A stretch of 64,000 nt of DNA from Hemibagrus wyckioides (lineage: Eukaryota; Chordata; Actinopteri; Siluriformes; Bagridae), in contig NC_080710.1 in assembly GCF_019097595.1 (NCBI RefSeq), positions 17,399,280 to 17,463,279 of the forward strand, written 5' to 3'. A model generated the notes under the pieces. It did not search any database, had not been told where the DNA came from, and saw only the letters and a program-made list of their open reading frames with translations. Both the position numbers and the translations under genes were made by a program. The stretch's first letter is position 1, and each line of letters starts with the position of its first letter. This document shows positions 24,701-39,200 of this stretch, one piece after another.

Positions 24701-27700
24701 TTCCTCAGATCCCCATCTCTGCACTGGTGTCGTTTGTAGAGGCTCTGGAAGTGGGCTACACTAAACACAAAAACCCCTACCATAACCTTGTCCATGCAGC
24801 AGATGTTACTCAGACTGTACACTACTTTTTGCTCAAGACAGGCATGGTGGTAGGTAAACCTGAGAGCTTAGAGCTTGTAGAACTGCATTTACTTGTGTGT
24901 GTTGGTCTGTATATATGAGTGTGAAATGCATTAAAACTAACAGTGCAGAATATATGGGGTATGGAATCAAGCTTCCAGGTAGGCGAAGTAGAATGAACGC
25001 TTGGCTCACACCACATTGTTGTGCTCGGGTGCGTATCGATTGGGAGTTAATCTCCCTTGACTTCCTCAGAATGAGGCCTGGCAGTGTTAGAGTCATGCTC
25101 ATTAACCCCTCAGTGATGTGTGTTGCCATTAAATTGGCATTCAGAAGAATGATAGTAATATATCATTGAGTATGATTAGTCATTCTTCTGGGGGTTGTAT
25201 CAGCAACACATTTAGTGTATAGTAAAAGGGTAAATATCCATATTATATTAAATATTTTTTTCTTAATTCACAATTGTGTTTTTGTTTATTTTGTATCTAC
25301 AGTATTTTAAAAAACTGAAAGGCCATTTGTTTATTCATTCATCTTCACTATACACTTTAGTCAAGGTCATGGTGGATCCAGAGCCTATCCCAGAAACACT
25401 GGGTGGGAATTCACCCATTAAAATGAGGGAATGGAGAAATCCAAGTTTGCTAATTTTCCTTGGTAATGGTTTTAATGTAAAGCTGCATTCGGCACAGCTT
25501 ATAATATTTTACATCTGGTTCTGGTGATAATAACTTGACTGCACCAACACAGATCTATTCAACTACCTAGAAAACGATCATATATTACCAAGAGGTCTAA
25601 GTATTTAAAGTTATCTCATTTGATATAGCTATGCAATTCAGTCAATCAACATAATTTCATTAAAATAAATGATTAAATTAAATAAATATTTTAGTGAGCA
25701 GAGGTTGCATACTCTCCCTTGCTTCAGAGATTTTCTGCCAAGTTCCTCCAGTTTCTCCAGTTTCCTCCCTCAGTCCAAAGACATGTGTTGAAGGCTGATT
25801 GGTATCTCCAAATTGTCTGTAGTGTGTGAGTGTGTAAAATTTTTCACTGCAATAGGGATGGCACACCGTCCGGTGACTCTCCTCAAACCTTTGTTGGACA
25901 TGTATGTATATATGGATGGATGGATGGATGGTTGGATGGAGGGATAGATAAATATATTTATATAATTGTGTATATATTTAAATATGATCATTCATTTAGT
26001 TCTTGCTAAACCTTAATGTCTGATATCTGATGACTGCTCTTCACTTATAAGAAACATAATATTAAGACCACATATGGAAATCTGTGTTCTAAAGTTGGTC
26101 AATTAGAAATAAGTGAAATATTTGTCATTTTACTGACAGTAAAAAAGTTTTATAAAAAAAAAAAACTTATGAAACAGATAGAAACAGATGTTTTTCTAAA
26201 ACAAAAAAACAAACTGTTATGTCCAAGCTTCATGATCATATAAGACATAGTGACTTTGGAGATATATTTGTTATAGAAACACACTCCCTCTTCTTCCTGA
26301 GTTCTTTTCTCTGTTTTTGCAGCACTGGCTGACAGAATTAGAAATCTTTGCGATGATATTTGCAGCGTCAATACATGATTATGAACACACCGGGACCACT
26401 AACAATTTCCACATACAAACAAGGTATCGAGTATTTTTTTTTTTTAGAAAGAACTGATTAGTCCAAAATTGTGAATGGCCCAGCACATATTATGTTTTAT
26501 GTATTTCATTAGATCAGACACTGCAATATTGTACAATGACCGTGCAGTGCAGGAGAACCATCACGTGAGTTCTGCTTATCGACTCTTACAGGAGGACGAT
26601 GAAATGAATATTCTCTATAACTTATCAAAAGATGACTGGAGGTAAGGGATTAGATTTAATCAGCATAAATAAAATATAAGTACTAATGTGTGTGTGTGTG
26701 TGTGTGTAGAAGCTACCATTTCACTCTTCTTTTTACCGCCTTTAGAGAGTTCCGAACACTGGTAGTTGAGATGGTTTTGGCCACAGACATGTCCTGTCAC
26801 TTCCAGCAGATCAAAGCCATGAAGAACTTCCTTCAGCAGCCAGAGGCGTAAGTGTGTTACCCTTTAACAGAACTATTTATAATAAAGCAATCCAAGATGA
26901 ATGTTGAAAGAATGTTCAGATGAGTCATTCTAGCTGTGGTCTGTAGGATTGACAAACCAAAGGCTTTATCATTGTTACTACACACTGCGGACATCAGCCA
27001 CCCTGCCAAAAAGTGGGATTTGCATCACCGCTGGACCACATCTCTGCTGGAGGAGTTTTTCAGACAGGTTTGTTCCCTTCTTTACACACGCCACACATTC
27101 CATTCATCTTCATTAAGGGTTACACTTGCAGCCTTGTGGTTATTTCTTTTGCCAACAACACTATTATAAGCCATAGCTGTTAGTTCGATTAATGACTACA
27201 GTGTGTGCAAAACCAAATGTTTACCCGTCTTAAATGCCTTAGGGGGGCAGTGTGAACCACCTGGATACCTATTTGTGTATGTGCGCACACATAACAAGAT
27301 CTTCCAAATAGCAGCTCAAAAAATATGGCTGTCATAAAGCCATCATCCCATTTATTTTTTCTTGTCTATGTATGTAGTAGACTACACATATTCAGTATTT
27401 AGCTGCTCCATAGCTACAGTCAGAGCTGCAGTTAGTCTGTTATACGATAATGAAAATAGCCTCCTCCTCTTCTTTTCTACCTTGGTGAATGCTTTTGTTT
27501 TAAATAATGCCACAGACTTCCATTGCATGCATTTACCATTGAGTGTTTTTTTCTGCCGGTTAGCTTCAATGCCTTGCCTTTAGCCAGTCACTTGTTAGCA
27601 TTATTAACCCTGGAATTTTTTAGTTAGCAATGCTAAACCTCATTTGTATTGCTTGCAAGGATTTAGGTAGTTATTATTCCTTGTACGCAGATTATCATCT

Positions 27701-30700
27701 CTATGAGTCCTGTATAGGTGAATGTTTTCTATCCACAGTACCAATGATTTGCCTTTACTGTATTCTATAGATGGTGGGAGTAATGCTATTTTCCCTGCAG
27801 TTCTAGTGTCTCCTTCTGCATTTTTGCCAACATTGATAGCATAGTACAGTGGTGTTCCCTTGGCAAACATTACTAATATTTATTACTAATCTGCTAACTC
27901 TATTCACTTAAGTGGAATTAGTCCAGCATTATTGCTTATTTTCTTCTGCTGAGTCAATTTCTCCATCTTATTTTGTTTCTTATTAAGATTTCCACCAACT
28001 AACTGTCTGCAGAGCTTGTAGAAAACATTGATAATGTGGCAGAGAGAACCTTATCATTCTACATGCTATTTATTGCTGATCAAAATAATTCTGTCAGGTC
28101 CAGCCTTAGCATTTCTTCTGCATTCTCTGCTTAGTGACTGGTGAAGGTTTTGGGTTTTGGCTTCATAAAAACATCCACTTTCTCAATACATGTAGGTCAT
28201 TTTCCTTCACAGTGGATAAAAATGCTACAAGACTTGCATTCCTGCAGTCAGTGTTACAGTCTCTCCAATCTGCAGATGGCAAATGAGGATGTAAGGGATT
28301 TTGATTGACGCTTCAGTCTTGGCAGTGGAGCCAGAATATGGGGCCATGTGCTTCACCAAAGCGTCTGTATCAGACTTAGCCAGACTGCCACAAATGGTGC
28401 CACAATCTGGCAAAGATGTTTGGACTGGTGCCATCAGCTGGATCAGTTATCCCCCCGGGTGTACTAGAACAACAGGCATGCCTGAAAGTGGGGTGTCACC
28501 CTTCAACTGGACCCAAAAACATGACAGGCAGTAATGTACATTATATTACCAGCCAAAGCATGGCTTGCAGGTTGTAACAAAAAGAGTTCAGTTGGGAGTG
28601 GTGTCCCACTGAATTGTGAAGAATCCCTACAGACACCTTCCTCACAGATTGCAGAGGGCTACAGCAACACTGAGAACATGTCCCCCTGGATTCAAACCAT
28701 ATTAACCAGCTGTTTTTCAAGGTGGTGTGTCTGATCCTGAATTTCTTTTTGCTAGTTCACATACAGTATGACATTATATGCTGGTTTGTTCAATCAGTGT
28801 TCTGTTAGCTATATCAAACATCTGGGTAGATATAGAGGTTCTCCCCACTCTCTCTACACAGGGCTCACTCTGCACTGCCAATTCATCCGGAGCTGCACAG
28901 TAGTGCATTGGGTGAAATGTTGAGACAAATGCATGTTTATATGGGTTCATCTGGGTTTAGAGTGGCATCTGCACCAGGGTTAAACACTTTTACCAGTGCA
29001 TACGGCTAGCTCTACTCCTGACTTTTCACAAGATTCATCAGTTAGGCCAGTATAGTCCTACTCGTGGTTCCAAAATCTAGCTGAGTTCCCTGGGTCTGTG
29101 GGTCTGTAGCAGTCCAGAAAGCACTTAGTACACAGATTTACCCAAAACTATACTTTTGGTGGTGGTGTTATCAGCTAGGATTTTGGCTTTTTCAGGGACT
29201 ATAAAAAGTTCACATCCACCCTAATTGTATGTGGCAGCCAGAGGATTATTTCTACTTTTCTGATGGGAACAAGGCACCTTAACCCACCACAGTCCCTTGG
29301 AAACACAGATGTAATTAAAACTGTAATTGAAAATTCAAACCAAAAAGGTTCCCCACAAAGTCTGCAAGATTCCCAAATGTCAATGCAAAGGAGAAATTAA
29401 TCTCATTCAGAGAGCAAATACATCCTCATTTCCATTCAGCAATCATAATCCCTTTCCGCTGTGGTATAATCCTACTCTTACTTAATATTCACTAGCTCCT
29501 CACTTCCATGAACATTAGCTTCATCTGATGTATCCTTGCCCCCTATTAATGAAGTGATTGACCAAAATAATTGCTACATTGGAATCTGAACACCTCCGTA
29601 TTCTCTAAGCCCATTAACAAGTCTGCCAAAGTTAACACTTTAATGTCTTTTAATGATGTTTTAAAGCAGTCTTTTTGTAAAATAATTAGTTTTGCAAATC
29701 CTTTCTTTCAATACTCCAGCACAGCACAATTTTTGATTTAACTGTCTTCATGATGTTGCAGCATAAGATAGAAAGTCTTTGGAGAGAATTATTAGTTAAA
29801 AGGGAAAAAAAGGAAACTACCATTTGACTATTAAATACTTTTTTTCTGTTTTCTAAGGTACTATTTCAGCATGGTTGTATTAACGAAAAAGTTTTTAGAT
29901 AGAAATTATCATTTTACACAAAAATATATACTGGCCAAGTCTGTATTCCACTCACCTACAAGCAACTGCCCACACCATACTCACAGAAGAATAATAACTG
30001 TTTTATCTACCCTTTCCCCTGCATCTAAGTGGCCTTATGTCTTTATAATTGTAATTGATGTGTGTATCATCTGCTTGCTAATGTGGTGAAGTAATGAGGC
30101 ATTTCATTGGATGAAATGCTGTTCTTAAGAGTACAAAAATGAACTCCGTGATGTGATAAAATAATATCTAATAAGTCTTTACTGCTAATCATATTCAATA
30201 GCAATGCCAGGAGCAAATTAACGTGCTTATTATCAGTAAAAAAAATTAAAACATTCTCTAAAACCTGCTAGCTACACACCATTGTGCAGTGCACAGTGGA
30301 TGATTTGTCAGCAAAATTCTTTATAGTTAGGCTACTTAATAGAAAAAAGTCTTTTTCTGCAGCCTTACAGCCTTATTAGGAATGATAACTGGGGATATTC
30401 ATCTGTAGGAATTGAAAATAACATTGCCATTTTGTAGCCAAAGTAATAAAACATATACACTCTACAATACAAAACATAAAGTAAAATCAGTTTGATGTTA
30501 CACAGGGCAAGTTCAGCGTGAATCGGATTGAATTGGATGGTGTTGCAGATCACATTATTTCAGTTTGATAGAGATGGTCTCCTGTACCTCTTGTCTTTTT
30601 CTTTTTCAGAACATGTTTTTTTGTCCAGGAAAAAGTCATTGGTCATTCAGGTATAGACAAACATTTAGGTGCAAGTCCTAAACTTAGCAAATTGTGTACC

Positions 30701-31885
30701 TATGCTGGGTCTTTCCCTTATAAATTGACTGTTTCATTTCACCAATGTGCAAGCCTGTTCTTTCCTCAGGATAGCTTATGTTGGTCTGCTTGTCTTTTCT
30801 TGTCTTCACTCTAAAGCCAGAAAACTCATTTGCACCGTTTGCTCTGTTCTTTCTTTTCAGTTGTTGTTCTTTTGTTTCTGTTAGTCATACTGTAACTACT
30901 TCTGTCAGGTGTTTGCTCTCCTAATCTTTGGACCTATTTTGGAATGCAAAGACAAGAACAGAGCAGTCCAAATTCCTAGATGTGATAACATAATTTATTT
31001 CTGGAGGTATATTCTATATACCCTGGAATATAGCAAAAAATCTTTGTTACACTTTGTTGCAATTAAGTTACTACTACAATTAAGCTACTTAATTATACAG
31101 ACTTTCTCCATTTGCCCAAATACCCAAATGGGGCAATAATAATAATAATAATAATAATATTTATATTTAATATTTGATATTTATAATAATATTTAATAGG
31201 ATAAATAGGGATAAATAGTAACTTAACTTTAAACTTTATCATTTTTCTCTATGTTTTTATACTTCTGTAAAGCTGTTTTGAGACAATGTCCATTGTTAAA
31301 AGTGATATACAAATAAATTGAATTGTTCAATTTATAATAATCACAATCTGTTAACATCACTTCAAGGTGACATAATAAATGGTGTCTATTCCAGGGGGAT
31401 AAAGAGGCAGAACTTGGCCTTGCTTTCTCTCCTCTTTGTGACCGCAAGTCCACCATGGTGCCCCAGTCTCAGATTGGTGAGTGTGGGTTGTGTGCCTGCT
31501 CCTCTTTCCATTGTAGAACAATAACAACTGGAATCAGAAGAATGTATTTGGTTTTTTTTCCAACCTTCAGGCTTTATTGACTTCATTGTGGAGCCCACGT
31601 TCACTGTGCTGTCAGACATGACAGAGAAAATAGTGACTCCACTCATTGACGAGGCATCACGCTCAGGGCTGGCCAGCTTCAGACGTTCCAGGTGAGCTAG
31701 CATAGTTATAGATAAAACTAAATAATTTGTCCATCAGATCCTCCTACTGAATGAGTTGGACAAATAAGTATGAACTGATGTACATGTTTTAGCTTTATAT
31801 GGTCATGTTTGACAAGAGGTAATGAAGACGTCTGTACAGTCACTAGTGCAGGGCTGAAATCCAGTAAATGTATAAGTGTGTGTGT

Positions 31886-31923
<38 letters not shown>

Positions 31924-34900
31924 AAGGACAGCACCTAAACTAGGCTGAGGAGTGGAACTGTCATACATAATTAAGGATGTTGCTGTTCTTGTCTTAGTTA
32001 TTAATCATCACATATATACCTTATGCTAAGTACAAGTTAATTTCATTCACTTTCATGGACACACATCCCATGAAAAGCTGCCAGTGTAACAAACTACGAC
32101 ACTAAGAACACACGAAACACACATAACAGCCCAATGTCATAGCTTACAATTTTCAAACAAGCATTTTTACATTTTTATTTTGAGAAAAATGTTTGTTTTT
32201 TTTTTTACTTGAATCTATGTACTTAAGAGCATAAGAAAATATGCTTGGCAGTAAATCCTTATGGATCTATGAAGAAGCAATCAAGAGGTACAACAAGACA
32301 GGAAAAAACCTGCGGAGGTTAGACAAGGACACTTTTATTACCTTGTATTAACTGCACCTGAAGACCAATAGGAACAGGTGACAATATGTTTTCAAACATA
32401 CAGATAGCACTTATCTATCAGTGTTTATGGAAAAAAATGCATTATAAAAAAAATAACTAAAGTTTGGAAGAAATATCTATTCCTCCATTTTTTCTATTTC
32501 ACTTTCTAAAAATCTCTGTTATTCCACTAGCAGCAATATTTCTACATTTCATTGTAGGTTTTCCTGCTTATCTTGTAAATTAAAACATCAGATGAAGAGC
32601 TTTTTCCATTTGCATTTTTCTCTGTTTGAAATCATACTACATTTCTACACACTCAGTTGGGCAAGCATGCTCTCTATTTACCCGATTCCTTGCTTCTGTA
32701 CTGATCTCCCTGAATTCCATCTCAGCCAGCACTGAATGTGTAAATGTCCAAAAAATCTACATGCAAAGGACCTTAAAAACATTTCACTTTACCTCAATGG
32801 CTGTGTGAATGGTAAACGATGAGGTAAACAAAATGATGTCACCACACTGACTCTGACACTGTGAAACCTTGACCCACAGCCATGTTAATAGCATCACCAT
32901 TTGGTGACTTGCCTGTTCAGTTCAGAAACATATTCAGCGGATTTTAACTGAAAGATTCAAGAAAAAAACAGCATGCTTTGCAATATTTGGATGTAAGAAC
33001 AATCAACACAGATCAAGGAATCTCTTTTCAAAGCACAATAGCCTTCATGACAAGGTGACAGCATACTAAGACTTTGAACAGCTCTTATTATGGCCCTGCC
33101 TGTACTCATGTCTGCTTTGTACATTTCTCTAGGCATCCCAGCATTCTGTACTCTTATTCTTCCTAGCCATCTTTTCTCCTTTGTTGCCAGAAATGTTTAT
33201 ACTTTCTTCAACTTTTAATTCTCCATGCTATCATTTCACTTCATCAACTCAATTTTGTTATCACTTATCTGGGTAACAGAAATAAAAAAAGTACTCTCTT
33301 GAATCAGGCAAGTCTTCAACCCTCAAGAGTCATATTCCATCATCCTTCCTGCTGTTTGTAGGCAAAGGCATCCTAATACACTGATAATTAACTAATCATT
33401 CACATTGTCAACTGTGTTCATTTTTTGACCCTTCTTCACTTTCATGCCCAGATTCAGTTTTTCACACTTTCACCCTACAAATCCGCCTATCTGTAATTAT
33501 CTGTTTCAAGCAGGTCTTTAATTGAATCCCTTCACGCCTCCTGCAAAGACCTTTTGACACAGTTCACAGGAGCTTATCATCCTGGCACACTATAGCTGCA
33601 ATCCAGACCAAGAGATACACGACCTCTGAAAGGCTTGAATGAAACAGCATGCGTCCATCTAACTTGGAGTGCAAGGTTTCTTCGTGACCTCTTTAGGGGT
33701 CTGGCTATTCAATAGCTCCTACTCAGGATTCTATAAAGGGAGGGGGGCTGGCAATCTAGAAATCTAGCGCTTTCTCGATTTTTATACTTCCTCAATCATT
33801 CTACAGATCTTTTAGTTGATGCCGTGTTAATATGTATTATGCAAGCTCTACAGTTTTAAATATTACACATGTTTATAACGTACAAATGACAAATGCATTC
33901 ATTTTTCTCAGTAAGCAGCACATTACAAATGTGACTAACAATAAACACCCCTCCTTGTTGTAAAACAAGTCAATTTAAATTAATTTATGATTTATATATA
34001 TTTAAGATACTAAAATACAGTTTGATTTAATTTATGTGCAAATATAGTTCTTAGCATATTAGATTACACATTTTAGCATATGTTAATTGAGTACATAAAT
34101 ATATTAGTAAATAAAACATACTTAGATGTAGTTCATATTTTTTTAAATATTTATTTTAAAGTGCATTTTTTTCACTAGTGTCTGTATGTGTCTGCCTTTC
34201 TTGTTGTGTGTGACGGTGATAGTTTAGCTAGATAAAGAAGCTTAAATATCACATGGATGTTTGCAAGAAGATTATCATCATCCCTTGCTTCAATTTTGCG
34301 GTGTTTCATACACACAAACCTCTTCAGGCTTCTGCTGTGTCCCTCATTAAGTGTTCTAATTCAGCTCTGTATCATCCAAATAAACTGCTTTAAAGATGTT
34401 TTTTGTAAAAGAGCTTTTTGCTGCCTGCAAAGCAATTTGCAGTTGCAGTGAAAACACTGACAAGCTTCCTCTTCACCACACCACCCCAGTTTCGTTTAAC
34501 AGAAAAGGGGTCAGGGTTGAGTAAATCAGTCATAGATACTTTTGATATGATTATTAGAGGTCTAGAAACACTTTTTAAACAGCCACTATACAGCTCTGTC
34601 TTTTCTTAATACAGCTTCCTACGTTAGGTTGGCTGAAAGTGCTCCAGTGGGTACCATATAGTCCTATTATATTCATGTAGAGGATTCTCCCAGTGTCAAG
34701 CTGTAATAGTTGCCATGACTTTGTAGACTGGTAGAAAACAAATATAAATGACCTTAATATAAATTACAACACTCATCAAAAGGTTCATTTTTGTGTGAAA
34801 ATATCTATATTTACAGCCTGAATAACATCCCATCTGATGGCAAGCGGGCCAATGTGAAGAGCACTGGCTCAGAGGGCACCACTGCTCACAACTGCTCCCT

Positions 34901-36160
34901 GCTTAGTGTTGACTTCAAGAGTTTCAAGGATACCTGGAATGAAGAAGTGCATCAGAACAGAGAGAAGTGGAAAACCCAGGCAGCCAAAGGTGCCTACATC
35001 TGCTGGGTTTTACCTGACAGATACCTTTTGACAGAAATGTTTAAATTTAGGTATTGAGACATTTGGCATGACAATGTTTATACCAAATTGGGTTGATGTT
35101 CTTGTTTTCTCATACATGTAGAGGAAAAGACCAAAAAGGAGGAAGAAGAGAAGGCCAATGAGAAAGAGCCTGACAGGAAACAGGACACAAGTGAGGAGAA
35201 AACAGACACCACACAGGACAAAGACAAGACTGAGAAAGACCCAAAAGAAAAATCCCCCAACAAAGACAAGAAAGATTTATCATTCACAGAACGCAAGACA
35301 GTCTGCAAACAGAGGGACACAAAACCAGCACCAGCAGACTCTACCAAGGACAAAGCGGATAAGAAAGAGCCTACAGAACAGCAGCCCAAGGAGGTGGAGG
35401 GCAATAAGGACCCAGGGGGAGTGAATGGAGCGAAACTGGAGGCTGCTAATGAGCAGGTGGATGCAAAAGATCTGGACACCAGCAGTGATACAGACAATAG
35501 TCAGCAAGTTCAAAATGGTACGTGTACAAAATTTCATATTAGATCTGATTTCTCATATTAGATATGTGTTCAGCGTCAGACATACTGAATATGTTTCTCC
35601 TGTTTAGACTTAAAAAGCACACTAAAACAACTTGCGTATTGATGCCAACTATTTCTCCCTTTTGTATTCATTCTTCATAAAATGAATGAATAATACAGGA
35701 TTCTGATGGCACGTGGTTAGTATTGTTAGAGGTGTTAAATGCCTGGATGTAGAAATAACAGGTGTATTTCACCAAAGGTGGTATGAGTAGTATATAAACA
35801 AGTAACTGGGTTTTTATCTGAATGTCAGGGGAAGAGCTGGACTTACCCGACAGTGACGACAGTGACACAAAGAGCTCGGATGGTAACTCTAGCATTTCCT
35901 TTTCCCCACCCATGAGTCAGCATCACTCAGTTTCTCCATAACATCACACAGCTTTTCCATAACCATTGAGGCAGCCACTATTTAGATATTTCAGCCGAAA
36001 CTCAAGGCATGTCTCATCTACACAAAATAAAGAATACGGTTGTTTGCTTTGTACACTGTTGTTGGTGACAAGTTTAGGCCACCTCTCTTCCACTTACATG
36101 CTTGAAAATATTTTTTGAACAATCTGGAGGGGCTGTTTATTGAGATTGCACAGTTTTGTG

Positions 36161-36216
<56 letters not shown>

Positions 36217-39200
36217 CATCTTCAGAGTAGCAGGTTCCGTTCCTGAAGTGATCAATAGTGTAAGCTCACAGTAAACTAAAATGCAATCATGTTGAATTTG
36301 TGTGGGTTTGTACCATTGTGTCACAGATATGTACTGTAATTACAGCCTCTTAATAACACTCCTGTCATTCCATCCCATTTCTTCACCCAGCAGCTCAGGA
36401 GAAGGCACCTGTGCCATTAAATGTGCCATATATCTCCTCTTTTCTACAGATGCAGATGAGGAGCACAGCACTCATGAAAGTTCAGCCACCTCCCTTGTAG
36501 CCAGTGCTGCAGCTGCCTCCACGCCTGATGCACACTAACCACTCTTTCATTTTTCAACAAGGACTCCATCTGCTGGGCAACACTCTCACTCCTGCACAAT
36601 GGCACCATCTGGTGTCTGCTTTGATATTTATAGAACTGATTTTTTGTTTTGTTCTGTTTTGTTTTTGTTTTCTTTTTTCTTGGTTTTCTTTTGGAAATAG
36701 ACTTTCCTTTTTTTTTTTACTTTTATAATTTTTCTTTTGTTGCCTAATACTCTCCTGCTTTTGCTGGAATGTTTGTATGGCTCAACTGTCAGGCTCAATA
36801 TTGCAATGAAACCCAAAAAGGGTGCAGCGTGAAGAGCTTGGCCTAGAGTTAACCCAGTACAGGGTCATATTAGCCCAGTGGGTGTTGCCATAGAGGCACA
36901 GAGAGTCTATTAGCACTGGAGCCAGAAGGGAGCATATGGCAGTATGGCCATCGTGGTATCCCCTCCCAGCTGAGATCTCCCTAGAGATGATGTACTCACA
37001 CGTATACACATGTATACACACACACACACACACACACACTCATGCACACATAGCAGATTGGCGTGCCTATAAAGCTGCAGATGTTGCAAAGCTGTACAGA
37101 CATTGCCAGAGACGGGTACATGCACAGACACAGCCTAGAACTGATACACAGCCAGCTGAAATGGGCTTTCATCCCCACTGGAATGCTCTTCCTGCGACAG
37201 AACCCAGAGCTAAATGCACATTTGTATGGAAAAACAAGCTGAAGAATGTCCGCTTAAATTTGTTATGTTGTTATTCTTTGTATGAAACTACCTGGTTGAT
37301 ATGCATTGTGTCCTGTACAATATGCTGATCAGGACTTCACTAGCTCTACAGCAGTATTCAGTAAATGTGCGTTCTTGCATACGCTTTTGTTTACTGCACA
37401 CGTTTGCCGATTGATGTGTTCTCACGTGTCTGAAAAAACATTAGATTGTGTCTGTATAATGTCGCTTAGAACTTAGAACTTTTTTTTTTTTGCTGTTGAT
37501 TATTTTATTTGCCAGTAAATTAGTTCTAAGTGCTTAAATTGTGTGAAAAAGTGTAAATCTGATAGGTGCCATTTGGGTAACATTTCTATTTTGCCAAAAT
37601 AAGGTAGATTTGTGTGGTACAATATATTCCTGTGAACATAAAACTTAAAAAAAAAAAAACAGGGAAAAGATATTTTAATATATAAAGCAGGGCAGTTAAA
37701 CCTCATAATTTATTGACCAAACTTGTGGCTGTGTGTCCATCTCTCCGGTATGGTAAGCTGCATTTGTAAATCTAGACACTGTTGCCATCTTAGGTACAAC
37801 ACGGCTCTATGCCTCACTGTTAAAAATGTCAGTCGATGGGAACTTGTAATATAGTACGTGTACTTTCTGATTTGAAAAGTCAGTTCGAATTTTTCGAGCA
37901 TTCTGTAAATATTTACTGTATATAAATAAGAAAAGTTTATTTATAAGCAGTTGTGTACAGATACAGTCAGTAGACTGATGACTGCGATCAGCAGTGAACA
38001 TTCGACTTATTACGATGTGGAAGGTCAGCATCATTATAAGTTCACCAAGTTTTGTTTTGTTTTTTTGATTAAAGTGTAGTATAGGAGGGAAAACATTTTT
38101 ATTTTTCATATGTCTGGAGTTACTGCTCCAGCTGTTCTCAGACTGTTTTATCTTACAAATGATGAAATAAAAATCATGCCACTTCCTTTGATGCACTTAA
38201 ATAAATTCTTAAGTATATGAGCCACCATAACATCTCCAAGATAGCTATTCCCAAGCCATAATGATTGTGATAAATAAGTATTTTGTATTTTAAATTTCAA
38301 CATTCCGTTTGGCATGATACAATATGGAGGATATTCTCTAATAGGAACAAATTGCAATGGGTAAAGGTGAATGTAATCAAAAGCACATGCTGACTGTGCT
38401 GCACATCAAGACTCGAGGAAAATACCACCAGAAATAATAAATAACATCTTTTAATTTCTTTTATATTATTGCATATGTTAAGTGGTCAACAAACTCACTG
38501 TGTAAAATGTTATTGCTGCCTTTACCAAAGAGATAAATAGATTTATTTTGTAGATTAATCCTTTGTCCCTTAGCACAACCCATTTGAGAAGAGAAAAGAT
38601 TCATGAGATACTGTGCAAGTTGTTTTTATGAGGTTTATTATGCTTAACAATAATTACTGCCTTAAATTCATTTTATTGTACCACTGATGTGCGATCCTTC
38701 AAAACCTCAATGTAGTGTCAGTTGTTTATTTTCGGTTCCTTGTGGAAAGATTTTGTTTTCTCACAAGAATGTATGCTCATTATCAGTATGTATGCCAATC
38801 ATTATTTGTGTCAATTGTGTGTTATGAGACAAATATTTAGTCTGTTTTCTATTTGTGTAGTGTTCAGTGAAAACCAGGCAATCATGCCTCAAAGCAGTCA
38901 CCAACATCACCTTTTTCTGTCTCTGACTGTCGGTAAATGTACTGTTTTAAGTGATGTAGTAAGCATACATCAAATAGTTCTTCATGATTATGCTGATATT
39001 AAATGTGAGTGACTTCATTTTTCCACATATCCTCTCACCAGCAAGCTCAGTAGGCTGTTACAGAGCATTAGGCATGGCATTATAACCTGTTAAGTACAGT
39101 ACTGTACAAAAGGTATTAGGCACATCTAGAAAAAAGTCTGTGATGCAAAATAACAATTTTTTAAAATGACATATGAAATTAAACATTAAACAGAAAATGA

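Larger units (their letters stand above)
27068..31394 (+). other. Large pde1c intron
   Basis: A 4.3-kb intron splitting the catalytic domain between FFRQ and GDKEAELG. It holds a block at about 28290-29330 that looks like broken coding sequence (listed separately), an (AAT)n run at 31136-31160 and an inverted interspersed repeat at 31184-31335. No further pde1c exon is needed: the flanking exons join in phase 0 with the expected protein sequence. Confidence 0.8.

Noticed and set aside
35078..35497. 139-codon minus-strand frame, Ser/Leu-rich
   Set aside because: Antisense shadow of the Lys/Glu-rich pde1c tail exon, which has correct splice phase.
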